Shown: positions 1 through 7,931, counted from the stretch's first letter. The stretch is 35,985 nucleotides of DNA from Flavobacteriaceae bacterium (GCA_022428005.1 JAKMDI010000015.1:1-35985); one strand, 5' to 3'. Notes: a model not told the origin generated them from the sequence alone. A program made the numbers and translations.

Positions 1-720
1 CTCAAAGATCTGGAGGTTGTCGACGATCGGATCGCCGACACTTGGGGGTACATTTTAAATGCCTATTACACCGTGTGGTTGGTGGATCAAAAAGAAACGT
101 ATCACCAAGCGGTGATAGAACCTTTTAGCGCTTTGTACAGCAAATACAGAAACTATAACTGGGAACCCAGGAAGGATTTATCTCACTTGGGAAGCCACGA
201 TGGTTATGCAGATGCGATTGAAAGTGGTATCAATCTCTACAATCGAGAAAAAAACTCCGATTTAAGGCGATGGATTGATTGTGAAATCAAAGTCATGATG
301 GGCATGCAACAGGAAAATGGTATTATTGAAGGTTGGCATGGGGATGGTAATTTTGCGCGAACTGCTCTGATGTATGCTTTGTGGAAGACCCAAGGGGCAA
401 GGGTGTCCCCATGGAATGAAAATATTCGAATAGGCGCATCCTCCATCGACGGGAAAACTTATTTCGTGATCAGCAGCCAAAAAGAATGGAAGGGAAAGTT
501 GATCTTCGATCCAATTCGTCACAAAACCATTTTGCATTTACCCATCGATTATCCCCGCATCAACCAATTTCCAGAATGGTTTACCGTAGATCCTAATCTC
601 AATTATAAAATATCCTCCTCCCGCAAATCTATTGCAGGAAATTATAGCGGCAACGAATTGCTTCAAGGAATCCCATTAAGAATGAGGGAAGGGGAAATGG
701 TAAAGATACTCGTTGAATAA
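1..720 (+). CDS. C-terminal part of an uncharacterised glycan-locus protein (5' end outside window)
   Basis: The reading frame is open from base 1, so the gene starts upstream of the window and only the last 239 residues are visible. The visible part begins with a helical repeat-like stretch (DRIADTWGYILNAYYT, then DGYADAIESGINLYNRE and IEGWHGDGNFARTALMYALW), which resembles an alpha/alpha-toroid fold used by many carbohydrate-active proteins. It ends in a beta-rich domain (INQFPEWFTVDPNLNYKI) and an LVE C-terminus. I recognise the pattern from unnamed proteins in polysaccharide loci of Bacteroidota and Planctomycetes but cannot assign a reaction. The first in-frame ATG (base 73) is internal, because the reading frame upstream continues with the same family-like sequence. 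A GC-rich hairpin follows the stop directly. Confidence 0.8.
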   Translation, partial: LKDLEVVDDRIADTWGYILNAYYTVWLVDQKETYHQAVIEPFSALYSKYRNYNWEPRKDLSHLGSHDGYADAIESGINLYNREKNSDLRRWIDCEIKVMMGMQQENGIIEGWHGDGNFARTALMYALWKTQGARVSPWNENIRIGASSIDGKTYFVISSQKEWKGKLIFDPIRHKTILHLPIDYPRINQFPEWFTVDPNLNYKISSSRKSIAGNYSGNELLQGIPLRMREGEMVKILVE

Positions 721-724
721 AAAA

Positions 725-743
725 CCCCGCCACAAGGGCGGGG
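725..743 (+). terminator. GC-rich hairpin after the first gene
   Basis: CCCCGCC (725-731) pairs perfectly with GGCGGGG (737-743) around a 5-base loop, 5 bases after the stop codon. An A-tract precedes it but no T-tract follows on the plus strand, so it is a likely terminator or 3' end stabiliser and not a textbook intrinsic terminator. Confidence 0.6.
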
Positions 744-745
744 AC

Positions 746-1021
746 TAACAAAAACAAATAATTAATCTCCTTATTGGAAACTATTTCACCAATAAAATTA
801 CTTTAATGTTTGGGTTGATTGAAAGAAATGCCCCTTTCATAAATGGTTTTTCAGAATATTGGAAAAAACGATCCTGGTTTTTGACAACATTGCAGAATTG
901 CCTATTTTAATTGAATTATTGATAATACAGATTTAAGTCCGATTGTAAGAAATTTCTTAACTCGGTCCTTTAAAACACTACTTTGATGTAAATTCAACAA
1001 TATAAAGTCTTTAGCGTCACC
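746..1021. other. Non-coding gap
   Basis: I see no coding frame or RNA gene. TACTTTG at 979-985, one base short of the TAnnTTTG box, lies about 40 bases before the DUF1080 start and could be its promoter. Confidence 0.4.
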
Positions 1022-1918
1022 ATGAAACGATACCTCCTCAACATATTTTTTATACTGGGATTATTTTCTTGCGATAATCCAACTGGCTCTGACCAAGAAG
1101 AATGGATTGCTCTGTTCAACGGGAAAGATTTATCGGACTGGGCGATCAAGTTTGCAAATCAGGATTTAAACGTCAACTTCCAAAACACATTTAGGGTTCA
1201 GGACAATATGATCCGCATCGCATACGACGCTTACGATACCTTTGAGGATGCTTATGCGCATTTGTATTACAAGGCTCCCTATTCTTATTACAAACTTCGA
1301 TTTGACTACCGTTTTACCGGGGAACAGGTAAAAGGAGGAGAGGATTGGAATGTGCGAAACAGCGGAATAATGTTACATTCTCAGTCGGCTGAGAGTAACG
1401 ACTACGGACAGTTTTTTCCTGTGTCTATTGAAATTCAATTGTTGGGAGGATTGGGCGCTGAGGATCGAAGCACGGGAAATGTTTGTACTCCTGGTACTGC
1501 CTTAGTTATGGAAGGAACCACCAATTATCAGCATTGTATTGATTCGAAGTCTAAAACATATCACGGTGATCAATGGGTAAGTGCTGAAGTAGTTGTATTG
1601 GGAGGGGAAAGCATCTTCCATTTGATCGAAAACGACACCGTACTCCAATATCAAAGTCCTCAAATAGGCGGAGGTTTTACCAACCCCAAAATGGGTGATC
1701 TCGACTGGACATCAAGGGGCATAGATGAAAGTAAAGCCTATTGGGAACAGCGCGCAGGAGAAATCTTAACCCAGGGATACATCGCACTGCAGGCGGAGAG
1801 TCACCCAATTGACTTTAGAAATATCAAATTGTTGGACCTTTGTGGATGTAAGGATCCTAAAGCTAAAAACTACAAACCTTACTTTGTCAAAGCAGACAGT
1901 TCAAAGTGTGTGTATTGA
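1022..1918 (+). CDS. DUF1080 (3-keto-disaccharide hydrolase-like) lipoprotein
   Basis: A 298-residue lipoprotein. The N-terminus has a short hydrophobic signal ending in a lipobox with Cys at about residue 17 (GLFSCDN). The body carries the DUF1080 fold, a concanavalin-like beta-sandwich: WIALFNGKDLSDW near the start, RNSGIMLHSQ in the middle, and GYIALQAESHPIDFRNIKL near the end. DUF1080 proteins include 3-keto-glycoside hydrolases and are common in glycan loci. The last 26 residues form an extra tail, GCKDPKAKNY followed by a D..KCVY ending, matching the GC-DP-A-NY-D-SC motif found at the ends of flavobacterial surface proteins. Its stop overlaps the start region of the next gene, so the two are probably co-translated. 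Substrate unknown. Confidence 0.85.
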   Translation: MKRYLLNIFFILGLFSCDNPTGSDQEEWIALFNGKDLSDWAIKFANQDLNVNFQNTFRVQDNMIRIAYDAYDTFEDAYAHLYYKAPYSYYKLRFDYRFTGEQVKGGEDWNVRNSGIMLHSQSAESNDYGQFFPVSIEIQLLGGLGAEDRSTGNVCTPGTALVMEGTTNYQHCIDSKSKTYHGDQWVSAEVVVLGGESIFHLIENDTVLQYQSPQIGGGFTNPKMGDLDWTSRGIDESKAYWEQRAGEILTQGYIALQAESHPIDFRNIKLLDLCGCKDPKAKNYKPYFVKADSSKCVY

Positions 1919-2826
1919 ACAAGATTGAAAAAATTTATTTTTTTTGTTTTGCTGCAATTTTCTTTTTGAGTTGCAACAACAGTGGGGAGGGTTTTTTTAA
2001 CAAAGAAAAGTCGTCTTGTAGTAAGAATCTCGTCGCGGAAACCATGTTCTTTGACGGTGAAAACAGAGAATATATTTTATTTATTCCTGAAAATTATAAG
2101 GGTACTTCTGCTGTTCCTGTGGTATTTAATTTCCACGGTAATGGGGAAGTTGCAAGCGATTATATGATGCGGGCGGACATGCGTGCTGCGGCTCAAGCTC
2201 ATCCTTTTATTTTGGTCTATCCGCAAGGGAGTTGTCTAAATGGAAGTACGCATTGGAATCCCTGTCCAATCGGTGAAGACAACAAAAGCGATACCGATGA
2301 TTTTGGTTTTTTTGAAAACCTGCTCCAGGTGCTTTCTGCTTCTTACAACGTAGACAGCAACCGAGTCTATGCTGTGGGCTACTCAAATGGAGGCATGATG
2401 GCCTATGGTCTCGCCCATTATAAAAGCAATCTAATTGCTGGCGTGGCCTCCGTTTCTGGGGTAATGTTGGATTGTACTGGCACACCCCAGCACCCCATGC
2501 CAGTGCTTCACCTCCACGGCACATCGGATCCAGTAATCCCCTATCAGGGTAACAATTATTATGCTTCAGTGGACCAAGTCATCAACCATTGGGTTGGGTT
2601 TAACAATACCGTTACAGACCCGATTATCCAGTCCTACAACAGTGCGGGAATGCGTATCGAACATGCGGTATACGATCAAGGGGATCGCGGTGTTGCCGTT
2701 GAACATTACAAATATATTGGAGGAGAACACCTTTGGTTTGAAACTACCGTGGAAGGTCAAAATACAGCCTCATTGATTTGGAACTTTCTGTCGCAATATG
2801 ATCTCAAGGGACGCATTGAGCAATAG
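1915..2826 (+). CDS. LpqC/PHB-depolymerase-like (CE1-type) esterase lipoprotein
   Basis: A lipoprotein of about 303 residues of the alpha/beta-hydrolase superfamily, close to feruloyl esterases and polyhydroxybutyrate depolymerases. A hydrophobic leader ends in a lipobox Cys (FFLSCNN). The oxyanion region is VVFNFHGNGE, the nucleophile elbow is GYSNGG (Ser), the acid lies in LHLHGTSDPVIPY, and a His follows in GGEHLWFE. No ATG is available. I chose TTG at 1915, which overlaps the upstream TGA as TTGA (1915-1918), a typical coupling arrangement; GTG at 1906 is the alternative. Its pairing with a DUF1080 lipoprotein suggests surface or periplasmic removal of ester decorations from glycans. The real substrate cannot be read from the sequence. 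Confidence 0.85.
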   Translation: MNKIEKIYFFCFAAIFFLSCNNSGEGFFNKEKSSCSKNLVAETMFFDGENREYILFIPENYKGTSAVPVVFNFHGNGEVASDYMMRADMRAAAQAHPFILVYPQGSCLNGSTHWNPCPIGEDNKSDTDDFGFFENLLQVLSASYNVDSNRVYAVGYSNGGMMAYGLAHYKSNLIAGVASVSGVMLDCTGTPQHPMPVLHLHGTSDPVIPYQGNNYYASVDQVINHWVGFNNTVTDPIIQSYNSAGMRIEHAVYDQGDRGVAVEHYKYIGGEHLWFETTVEGQNTASLIWNFLSQYDLKGRIEQ

Positions 2827-2881
2827 AAGGCAATTGGTCTGTAAATATAATTTTACCTCTGCGAATTAAACTCCCTGTCTG

Positions 2882-3883
2882 TTAGTGTTCTTTACCGTAA
2901 TGATCTCGGATCAAGTCTTTTCCAAAGTCGCCTTTGAACTCTCTCCAAACCGCGTGGATATGGTTTCCATTGTTTTGGGAATTGTCATACTCAATTAAAA
3001 AATTTGCGCCTTGTATTCTGTAATAATGGGCTTTAAGCTTTTTTGTAGCTCCGGCCCAGCTAAAGGTAATGGCATTCCAATCTTCGGCAGCCAGCAGGGC
3101 TTCAGCTCTTTTTGCTACGGGTTTTTCCATCCGCTCCAGGTGATGGTAGACGATTTTTTTGAGTAATTTCTGTTGTGAGGGGTTCAATTCACTGTAGTTG
3201 ATCCCATTGTTTTTTATAAATGATGCCAAAGCATGATTTTCCGTCAGGATTTCACCATAGGTTTTGGCGCTGATCAGGGTTTTTTTAAACTGTTTTTCGG
3301 ATAGTGCGTTTATCAATTTCAAGCCCCTGTTGTGGTCGCTTTTTAAAACCACCTTCCCTTTGTCTGGGCCTATGGGAATCACGCCAGGGTTTGACCCCCA
3401 AAAAGCTGGAGCAAAGGCAATCTCATTAGGGGTGACGGTAAAATTGAGTGACAAGTGGTGTCCTTCAAATGACCAGGCCCAAGTGGAGTCTTGTTTTGGA
3501 ATACCGTAAAAAGCGAGATAATATTTAGTTGGATCTCTTTTCTCAGGATTGTTTTCTACGGCAGCGAGATAGTTTTCTAAATCTATGATTTGCTCCATTT
3601 GGTCATAACCACTATCGCTGAGGAAGGCGTCTAAAAGCGCATAGGTCTTTTCGATCTGATCGGGCGTCATTTGAGAAAGTGGTAATCCCTCTCGCTTAAA
3701 AGATGAGTGAGGGAGATAGTGCCAGCGTGTTTTAGCCGGGTCATCAAAGCTAAAAGTGGCCTGCTCTTTTTGATCGGGATAAAAGCTGTTGAGCAATTCA
3801 GCTGCTTGGGAAACCGGATCAAAAATATTCTGGGATAAGGCACAGCCCATTCCTAACAAATAGATAAAAAATAGTTTTTTCAT
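2882..3883 (-). CDS. DUF3500 domain-containing secreted protein
   Basis: A 333-residue protein with an N-terminal hydrophobic signal (LFFIYLLGMGCALSQ) and a full-length DUF3500 domain. Family-typical segments are LPHSSFKREGLPLSQMT, then YYLAFYGIP with WAWSFEGHHLSLNFTV, and near the C-terminus FLIEYDNSQNNGNHIHAVWR. The function of DUF3500 is not established. Conserved His and acidic residues (GHHLS, NHIHAVWRE) would suit metal binding, but that is inference. It is monocistronic, convergent with the esterase gene across a gap of 55 bases, with about 290 non-coding bases upstream. Confidence 0.85.
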   Translation of the reverse strand: MKKLFFIYLLGMGCALSQNIFDPVSQAAELLNSFYPDQKEQATFSFDDPAKTRWHYLPHSSFKREGLPLSQMTPDQIEKTYALLDAFLSDSGYDQMEQIIDLENYLAAVENNPEKRDPTKYYLAFYGIPKQDSTWAWSFEGHHLSLNFTVTPNEIAFAPAFWGSNPGVIPIGPDKGKVVLKSDHNRGLKLINALSEKQFKKTLISAKTYGEILTENHALASFIKNNGINYSELNPSQQKLLKKIVYHHLERMEKPVAKRAEALLAAEDWNAITFSWAGATKKLKAHYYRIQGANFLIEYDNSQNNGNHIHAVWREFKGDFGKDLIRDHYGKEH

Positions 3884-4172
3884 TGGATAGATTATGTATT
3901 GGCCAGACTGTTTCCACTGAAAAGATTCAGTACTGGATTGTTGTTTTTTTTAATGATAGCGGAATTTCATTTGCCTAAAGTTATCATAATTGTACCAAAA
4001 TAACAGAGCAACATTATTTTTTTCCATGAAACAGCTGTTATGATTTTTAATTTTTTCTCCAATGGCGCGGCTTTAAATTGATTAATTCACAATAAAATTC
4101 AAGGCTTTTTGAGGAAAGTATTATTTTGTTAGAAGTGATGGGGGAATTATAAAAATACGCTACTTCTGTTTA
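3884..4172. other. Divergent intergenic region
   Basis: AT-rich stretch between the divergent DUF3500 and PlsC-SGNH genes. No coding frame, RNA gene or strong repeat seen. Apart from the promoter box at its right end nothing can be assigned. Confidence 0.4.
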
Positions 4173-4180
4173 TAATTTTG
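4173..4180 (+). promoter_or_regulatory. -7 promoter box (TAATTTTG) of the PlsC-SGNH gene
   Basis: Exact match to the Bacteroidota TAnnTTTG element. It covers the upstream TTG (4178) that would otherwise be a possible start, so the ATG at 4199 is the better start and the leader would be only about a dozen bases. No convincing -33 element was seen. Confidence 0.5.
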
Positions 4181-4198
4181 CGCTGGTCAAAGAAAGTG

Positions 4199-5569
4199 AT
4201 GGAGGTTAAGAAAAAAGATCGGAAATTTTTATCTGCACTCAAAAAGGTGTACGAAGGAGTCACTGGACTTCCAAAATCTACAAATGCCCTCGAAGTTAGA
4301 CAGTTGTGTAACGATTACATTAGAAAGGCGTTTTCCCATTCCAATTTTCAAATCAAAGGTTCTGAGTACCTCCCCTATGAAAAAAACTCGATTTTTATTT
4401 ACAACCACCTCAACAACCACCCCTATTATACAGAAGATGAAGGTTTTCAAATAACACTGGACAGTCATTTTATCAGCAGCCTCATTTTGGAGAAGTATTA
4501 CAATGACTCCGGCATCCGGGTGGTACGACATTCCCTACCTGAAGAAGTAAATCACAAGGCCTATTATGAGCGATTGAATTACATCCGGGTCTATTCTAAA
4601 AACTACATTCCCGAGGGTCTCAAGAAGGAGGAAATTATCACCATTAACAAAAGCTTTTATGCCCAGGCCATTGATCATTTAAACCAAGGTTCGGGAATGG
4701 TCTTCAGTCCAGAGGGGAATTCCTATCCCACCAATAGTTCTCCAGGAATATTTCGGCCAGGCGCCTTCAAGTTGGCTTGTATGATGGATCCCCAGCCATT
4801 AATCGTTCCACTGGTTTTAGCCAATTTTGATCAGCTGTCTTCAAAATCAACATTCAAATGTGAGATCAAGCCTCCTTTTAGACTCAGTGACTGGGGAGTT
4901 ACCAACAGCGATGATGATTCTTTTTTAGAGGCTGTCAATACTCTAAATCACCAATATAAAAAATGGGTGATGGATTTGAAAAGTGAAGAAAATGGCTTTG
5001 AGGGTGAAATTGCGGCACTGGAGGATAAAATTAAGATTCACAAACAGAAAGATAATAGTGTTGTTTTTTATGGGAGTTCTACACTGCGTTTGTGGAAGTC
5101 TACTGAGGAAGATTTCCCCAATGCCAACATCTTAAACCTCGGTTTTGGTGGGGCATTTATTGACTCTTTGTCCGAATATTTTGATCGGTTATTTCGCGAC
5201 ATAGTCCCCAAAACCCTCGTCCTTTATTTGGGGGGAAACGACCTGAGTTTGGATTTGAGCGTAGAGCAAATTTTTAATGATATCAGATCATTGATTTTAA
5301 AAATACACCGTAAATTTCCCGAGGCCATTATCCTCAATCTCTGCATAAAACCCTCTTTGGAACGCGCTCATCAATTGCAAAAAATAGCAACCATCAATCG
5401 CATGATGATGGAGGAATCACAAAAGTTGTTTTACTTAAAACAAATAGATTTTTACCACACGTTGTTAAACGACGGTAAGGTAGACCCGCAATACTTTCTA
5501 CAAGATGGTTTACACCTAAATAAAAAGGGGTATAAGATTCTTAGAAATGCCTTGAAACCCCATTTTTAA
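4199..5569 (+). CDS. PlsC-type acyltransferase fused to SGNH/GDSL hydrolase
   Basis: A 456-residue two-domain protein. Residues about 50-240 resemble 1-acyl-glycerol-3-phosphate acyltransferases: IFIYNHLNNHP supplies the motif I Asn-His, and MVFSPEGNSYPTNSS plus FRPGAFKLA match the later EG and substrate-binding motifs. Residues about 285-456 form an SGNH hydrolase with all blocks: VVFYGSSTLRLW (nucleophile Ser), LNLGFGGAFI (Gly), LYLGGNDLSLDL (Asn) and LQDGLHLNKKGY (Asp and His). No signal peptide is visible, so it is probably cytoplasmic or on the inner face of the membrane. One domain normally attaches acyl groups and the other removes them, so it may remodel or recycle a lipid or acylated glycan. 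The substrate is unknown. The gene stands alone. Confidence 0.85.
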   Translation: MEVKKKDRKFLSALKKVYEGVTGLPKSTNALEVRQLCNDYIRKAFSHSNFQIKGSEYLPYEKNSIFIYNHLNNHPYYTEDEGFQITLDSHFISSLILEKYYNDSGIRVVRHSLPEEVNHKAYYERLNYIRVYSKNYIPEGLKKEEIITINKSFYAQAIDHLNQGSGMVFSPEGNSYPTNSSPGIFRPGAFKLACMMDPQPLIVPLVLANFDQLSSKSTFKCEIKPPFRLSDWGVTNSDDDSFLEAVNTLNHQYKKWVMDLKSEENGFEGEIAALEDKIKIHKQKDNSVVFYGSSTLRLWKSTEEDFPNANILNLGFGGAFIDSLSEYFDRLFRDIVPKTLVLYLGGNDLSLDLSVEQIFNDIRSLILKIHRKFPEAIILNLCIKPSLERAHQLQKIATINRMMMEESQKLFYLKQIDFYHTLLNDGKVDPQYFLQDGLHLNKKGYKILRNALKPHF

Positions 5570-5609
5570 TCGAAGTTCTCTAACTTTTTTAGTTCCATTG
5601 GCAGCAGCG

Positions 5610-5765
5610 CTAATTCTCATTTAACAATTGCTGAATGTCTTTTTGAAGCTGGAGTATATCCGTTTTTAGCGTTGCATTGTATATTCCCATAGGTCGCAGC
5701 TGAGGATCTACTATTACCAGATGTTCTTTAGGAAGAAAAATGTAACAAGTATATTCCCAATCAAA
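5610..5765 (-). pseudogene. Start-less 3' gene remnant
   Basis: On the minus strand a frame is open for 51 codons to a TAG, between the end of glnK and the PlsC-SGNH gene. It reads like real protein (FDWEYTCYIFLPKEHLVIVD, then QLRPMGIYNATLKTD and QLQKDIQQLLNEN) but a TAA closes the frame just upstream and there is no start codon before an internal Met at about residue 26. Adjacent sequence in the other frames does not look coding. I read it as the tail of a gene whose front has been deleted. The family was not recognised. Confidence 0.45.
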
Positions 5766-5857
5766 TTAAGATCTCTAAAATAAAGATTTTATACCCTTAG
5801 ATAGATTAGAAAGCTGCACTATTGCAAAACCTATTTAATTCTGGATTAATTAAATTC

Positions 5858-6196
5858 TTAGTTTAAGGATTGGCCTCCTTTTTCTCCAGTTCGGATTCTG
5901 TAAGCCTCTTCCACCGGCAACACAAATATTTTACCATCTCCCACCTTATCTGTCGCCGCCGAATTAATAATTGCATCAATGGTTTTTTGGACAAATTCTT
6001 CATTGACTACGATAGAGAGATACCTCCTTTGAATTTCGGATGTACTGTAGTTGATCCCCCTGTAAACATGGCCTTCTTTTTCGTTACCAACGCCAGTAAC
6101 GTCCCAATAACTAAAGAAATTAACCTCTACATTTTGCAAGGCCTCTTTAACTTCAGTAAACTTAGATTTGCGAATAATTGCTTCTATTTTTTTCAT
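5858..6196 (-). CDS. glnK: P-II family nitrogen regulatory protein
   Basis: A 112-residue P-II signal protein, the usual length. It starts MKKIEAIIRKSKFTEV like GlnB/GlnK, has the T-loop around residues 35-55 (GVGNEKEGHVYRGINY, with Tyr50 at the place of the uridylylated Tyr51 of E. coli), and the ATP-binding B and C loops VGDGKIFVLPVEEAYRIRTGE. The T-loop is one residue shorter than in E. coli GlnB and has Glu at position 39, the position of the E. coli ATP-contacting Gln39. P-II proteins sense ATP/ADP and 2-oxoglutarate. The gene lies 17 bases downstream of the ammonium transporter gene, the classic amtB-glnK pair in reversed order, so its probable job is to plug the transporter when nitrogen is plentiful. 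Confidence 0.92.
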   Translation of the reverse strand: MKKIEAIIRKSKFTEVKEALQNVEVNFFSYWDVTGVGNEKEGHVYRGINYSTSEIQRRYLSIVVNEEFVQKTIDAIINSAATDKVGDGKIFVLPVEEAYRIRTGEKGGQSLN

Positions 6197-6213
6197 CTTT
6201 AATTCGATTTCAG

Positions 6214-7455
6214 TTATTCGTTAGAGTAGGATTTTACACCAAAAGAGACAGAATCTATACCCGCTTCCTCCTCTTCACTTGTGATTCTTATACCTACCAA
6301 TGATTTTATAAGCTTCATCAATATAAATGTAAGGATAAATGAAAACAATGCGATGGTCACCACTCCAACGATTTGTGTGATCAATAATGCCATACCTCCT
6401 CCTAAAAACAAGCCTCCTTCTGAGGCAAAAAAACCAACTGCAAGTGTTCCAAATAAACCATTAACTCCATGAACGGCAACGGCACCTACGGGATCATCGA
6501 CTTTCATTTTATCAAAAAATAAAACCGCTACATCCACTAATATCCCCGCTATAAAACCTATAATAAGAGCAGAGACAGGACCCACCACATTACAGCCTGC
6601 AGTAATCGAAACCAGACCCGCTAGTATTCCATTGATGACCATGGTGATGTCAATTTTTCCATAGGAAAAATACGTGTAAAACATCGTAGCAATTCCTCCT
6701 GCTGCAGAGGCCAAGAAGGTATTGACCACTACCGATCCTATCAACTCCCAATTCCCCACTGCGCCAAGAGATGATCCAGGGTTAAAACCAAACCACCCAA
6801 ACCATAATATAAAGGCTCCCACCGAAGCCAATGGCAAATTGTGACCAGGAATAGTGTTGGAATTTCCCTCTTTTGAGTATTTTCCGATTCTTGGGCCCAA
6901 AACAATAGCAGCTGCTAAGGCAGAAAATCCACCCATAGCATGAACCGCTGCAGAGCCAGCAAAATCGTTAAAACCTCTCAAAGCCAACCAACCGTTTGGA
7001 TTCCAAACCCAGTTGGCAACCAAAGGATACATAATACCGCAGAAAAAAATCACCAAAATGGCATAAGACCACAATTTCATTCGTTCTGCCAATGCCCCAG
7101 ATACTATAGAAATCGCCGCAATGGCAAACCCTAATTGAATAAACCAAAATAATTTATTGGATACTGTAAGATCCAATCCCAAATCCCCTTGCATTATTCC
7201 AAAGTCAAGGGCAAACCATCCGTTGGAAGACCCATAGGCAATTCCAAATCCAACAACAAAAAAAGCAAGCCCGCCAAAAGTGATATCTATGATGACCTTG
7301 GCAATAATACTCATGGCATTTTTGGAACGTACAAATCCGGCTTCTAAAAGTGCAAAACCCGCCTCCATAAAAAAGATAAGGGCCGCGCACAATGCCACCC
7401 AAACGGTATTGATTGCAAATATTTGTTCATTGAATAAGCTCGTAGTTTCTTCCAT
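6214..7455 (-). CDS. amtB: Ammonium transporter
   Basis: A 413-residue Amt/MEP/Rh family channel with about eleven membrane segments. The Amt signature DFAGSAAVHAMGGFSALAAA, including the first pore His, is intact, and the second pore His lies in GAVAVHGVNGLFGTLAVG. The start MEETTSLFNEQIFAINTVWV places an extracellular N-terminus before the first helix. It moves ammonium across the inner membrane and is first in an operon with glnK. About 50-120 bases upstream of the start are two 12-base direct repeats exactly 50 bases apart, probably a control region. Confidence 0.95.
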   Translation of the reverse strand: MEETTSLFNEQIFAINTVWVALCAALIFFMEAGFALLEAGFVRSKNAMSIIAKVIIDITFGGLAFFVVGFGIAYGSSNGWFALDFGIMQGDLGLDLTVSNKLFWFIQLGFAIAAISIVSGALAERMKLWSYAILVIFFCGIMYPLVANWVWNPNGWLALRGFNDFAGSAAVHAMGGFSALAAAIVLGPRIGKYSKEGNSNTIPGHNLPLASVGAFILWFGWFGFNPGSSLGAVGNWELIGSVVVNTFLASAAGGIATMFYTYFSYGKIDITMVINGILAGLVSITAGCNVVGPVSALIIGFIAGILVDVAVLFFDKMKVDDPVGAVAVHGVNGLFGTLAVGFFASEGGLFLGGGMALLITQIVGVVTIALFSFILTFILMKLIKSLVGIRITSEEEEAGIDSVSFGVKSYSNE

Positions 7456-7506
7456 TGGTTTTAGTTTTTTTATAAATATAGTAAATTAATTTTCTGAGAA
7501 ATTTTT

Positions 7507-7575
7507 GATCAAAACAATTGTTAGAGACAGTCACAAAACGAACCGCTTCCAATTTGGATCAAAACAATCTGATCC
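7507..7575 (-). promoter_or_regulatory. Paired repeats upstream of amtB
   Basis: GATCAAAACAAT occurs at 7507-7518 and again at 7557-7568, a spacing of exactly 50 bases. The first copy sits in a perfect 12-base palindrome TTTTGATCAAAA. The second forms a dyad GGATCA (7556-7561) with TGATCC (7570-7575). A TATATTTA box on the minus strand (7473-7480) lies between the repeats and the amtB start. This looks like a two-site operator for the amtB-glnK operon; the regulator is unknown. Confidence 0.4.
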
Positions 7576-7640
7576 ATAATTAATCGATAAACTGAGGAGA
7601 AAATTCTCTATAATTTCATTTACACCCACCTACAATTGTC

Positions 7641-7931
7641 TTATTGAAGATTATCGAATCCCTTTTGATCAAATGCGTCTTCAATGTATTCTTGGATGTA
7701 AGAGAGGGGCATCAATATGAATCCCATGTTGAAAGAATAGAAAAAGGAAATATACAATTCAAAGAAGTTATTCTTGTAGAAGCTCGCTCAAATATTTGTG
7801 TTGTAAACCAGCCGAAAAACCAAACATGACATCCGAATTGAAATCAGTATTGATTCTATTTTCAAGGTGTTTAGTCTTTCTTCACATTCAAAGGGTTCAT
7901 TCTTTATCCTAATAAAATGTCTTACTCGCTT
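7641..7931 (-). pseudogene. Truncated, stop-interrupted copy of the bestrophin-like gene at 25878-26645
   Basis: Minus-strand translation aligns in one frame with the C-terminal part of the intact protein encoded at 25878-26645. Pairs are IRIKNEPFECEERLNTLK with IRVKNELFEYAEKLNTLK, ISIRMSCLVF with ISLRMYCLIF, ASFYKNNFFE with ASFDKNNFLE, and EYIEDAFDQKGFDNL with QYIEDPFDQEGFDDL. A TGA at 7788-7790 replaces the Leu of HILASF, about four residues are missing before LVYN, the last 15 or so residues are cut by a TAA at 7641-7643, and nothing matching the first two thirds of the protein precedes about 7931. It is therefore a decayed fragment of a second gene copy. Confidence 0.8.

Noticed and set aside
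4178-4198. Upstream TTG start extending the PlsC-SGNH protein by seven residues
   Set aside because: The TTG lies inside an exact TAnnTTTG promoter box, so it is probably not transcribed; ATG 4199 is a better start.
7644-7829. Plus-strand 61-codon frame
   Set aside because: It is antisense to the decayed bestrophin-like copy, which explains the composition much better.
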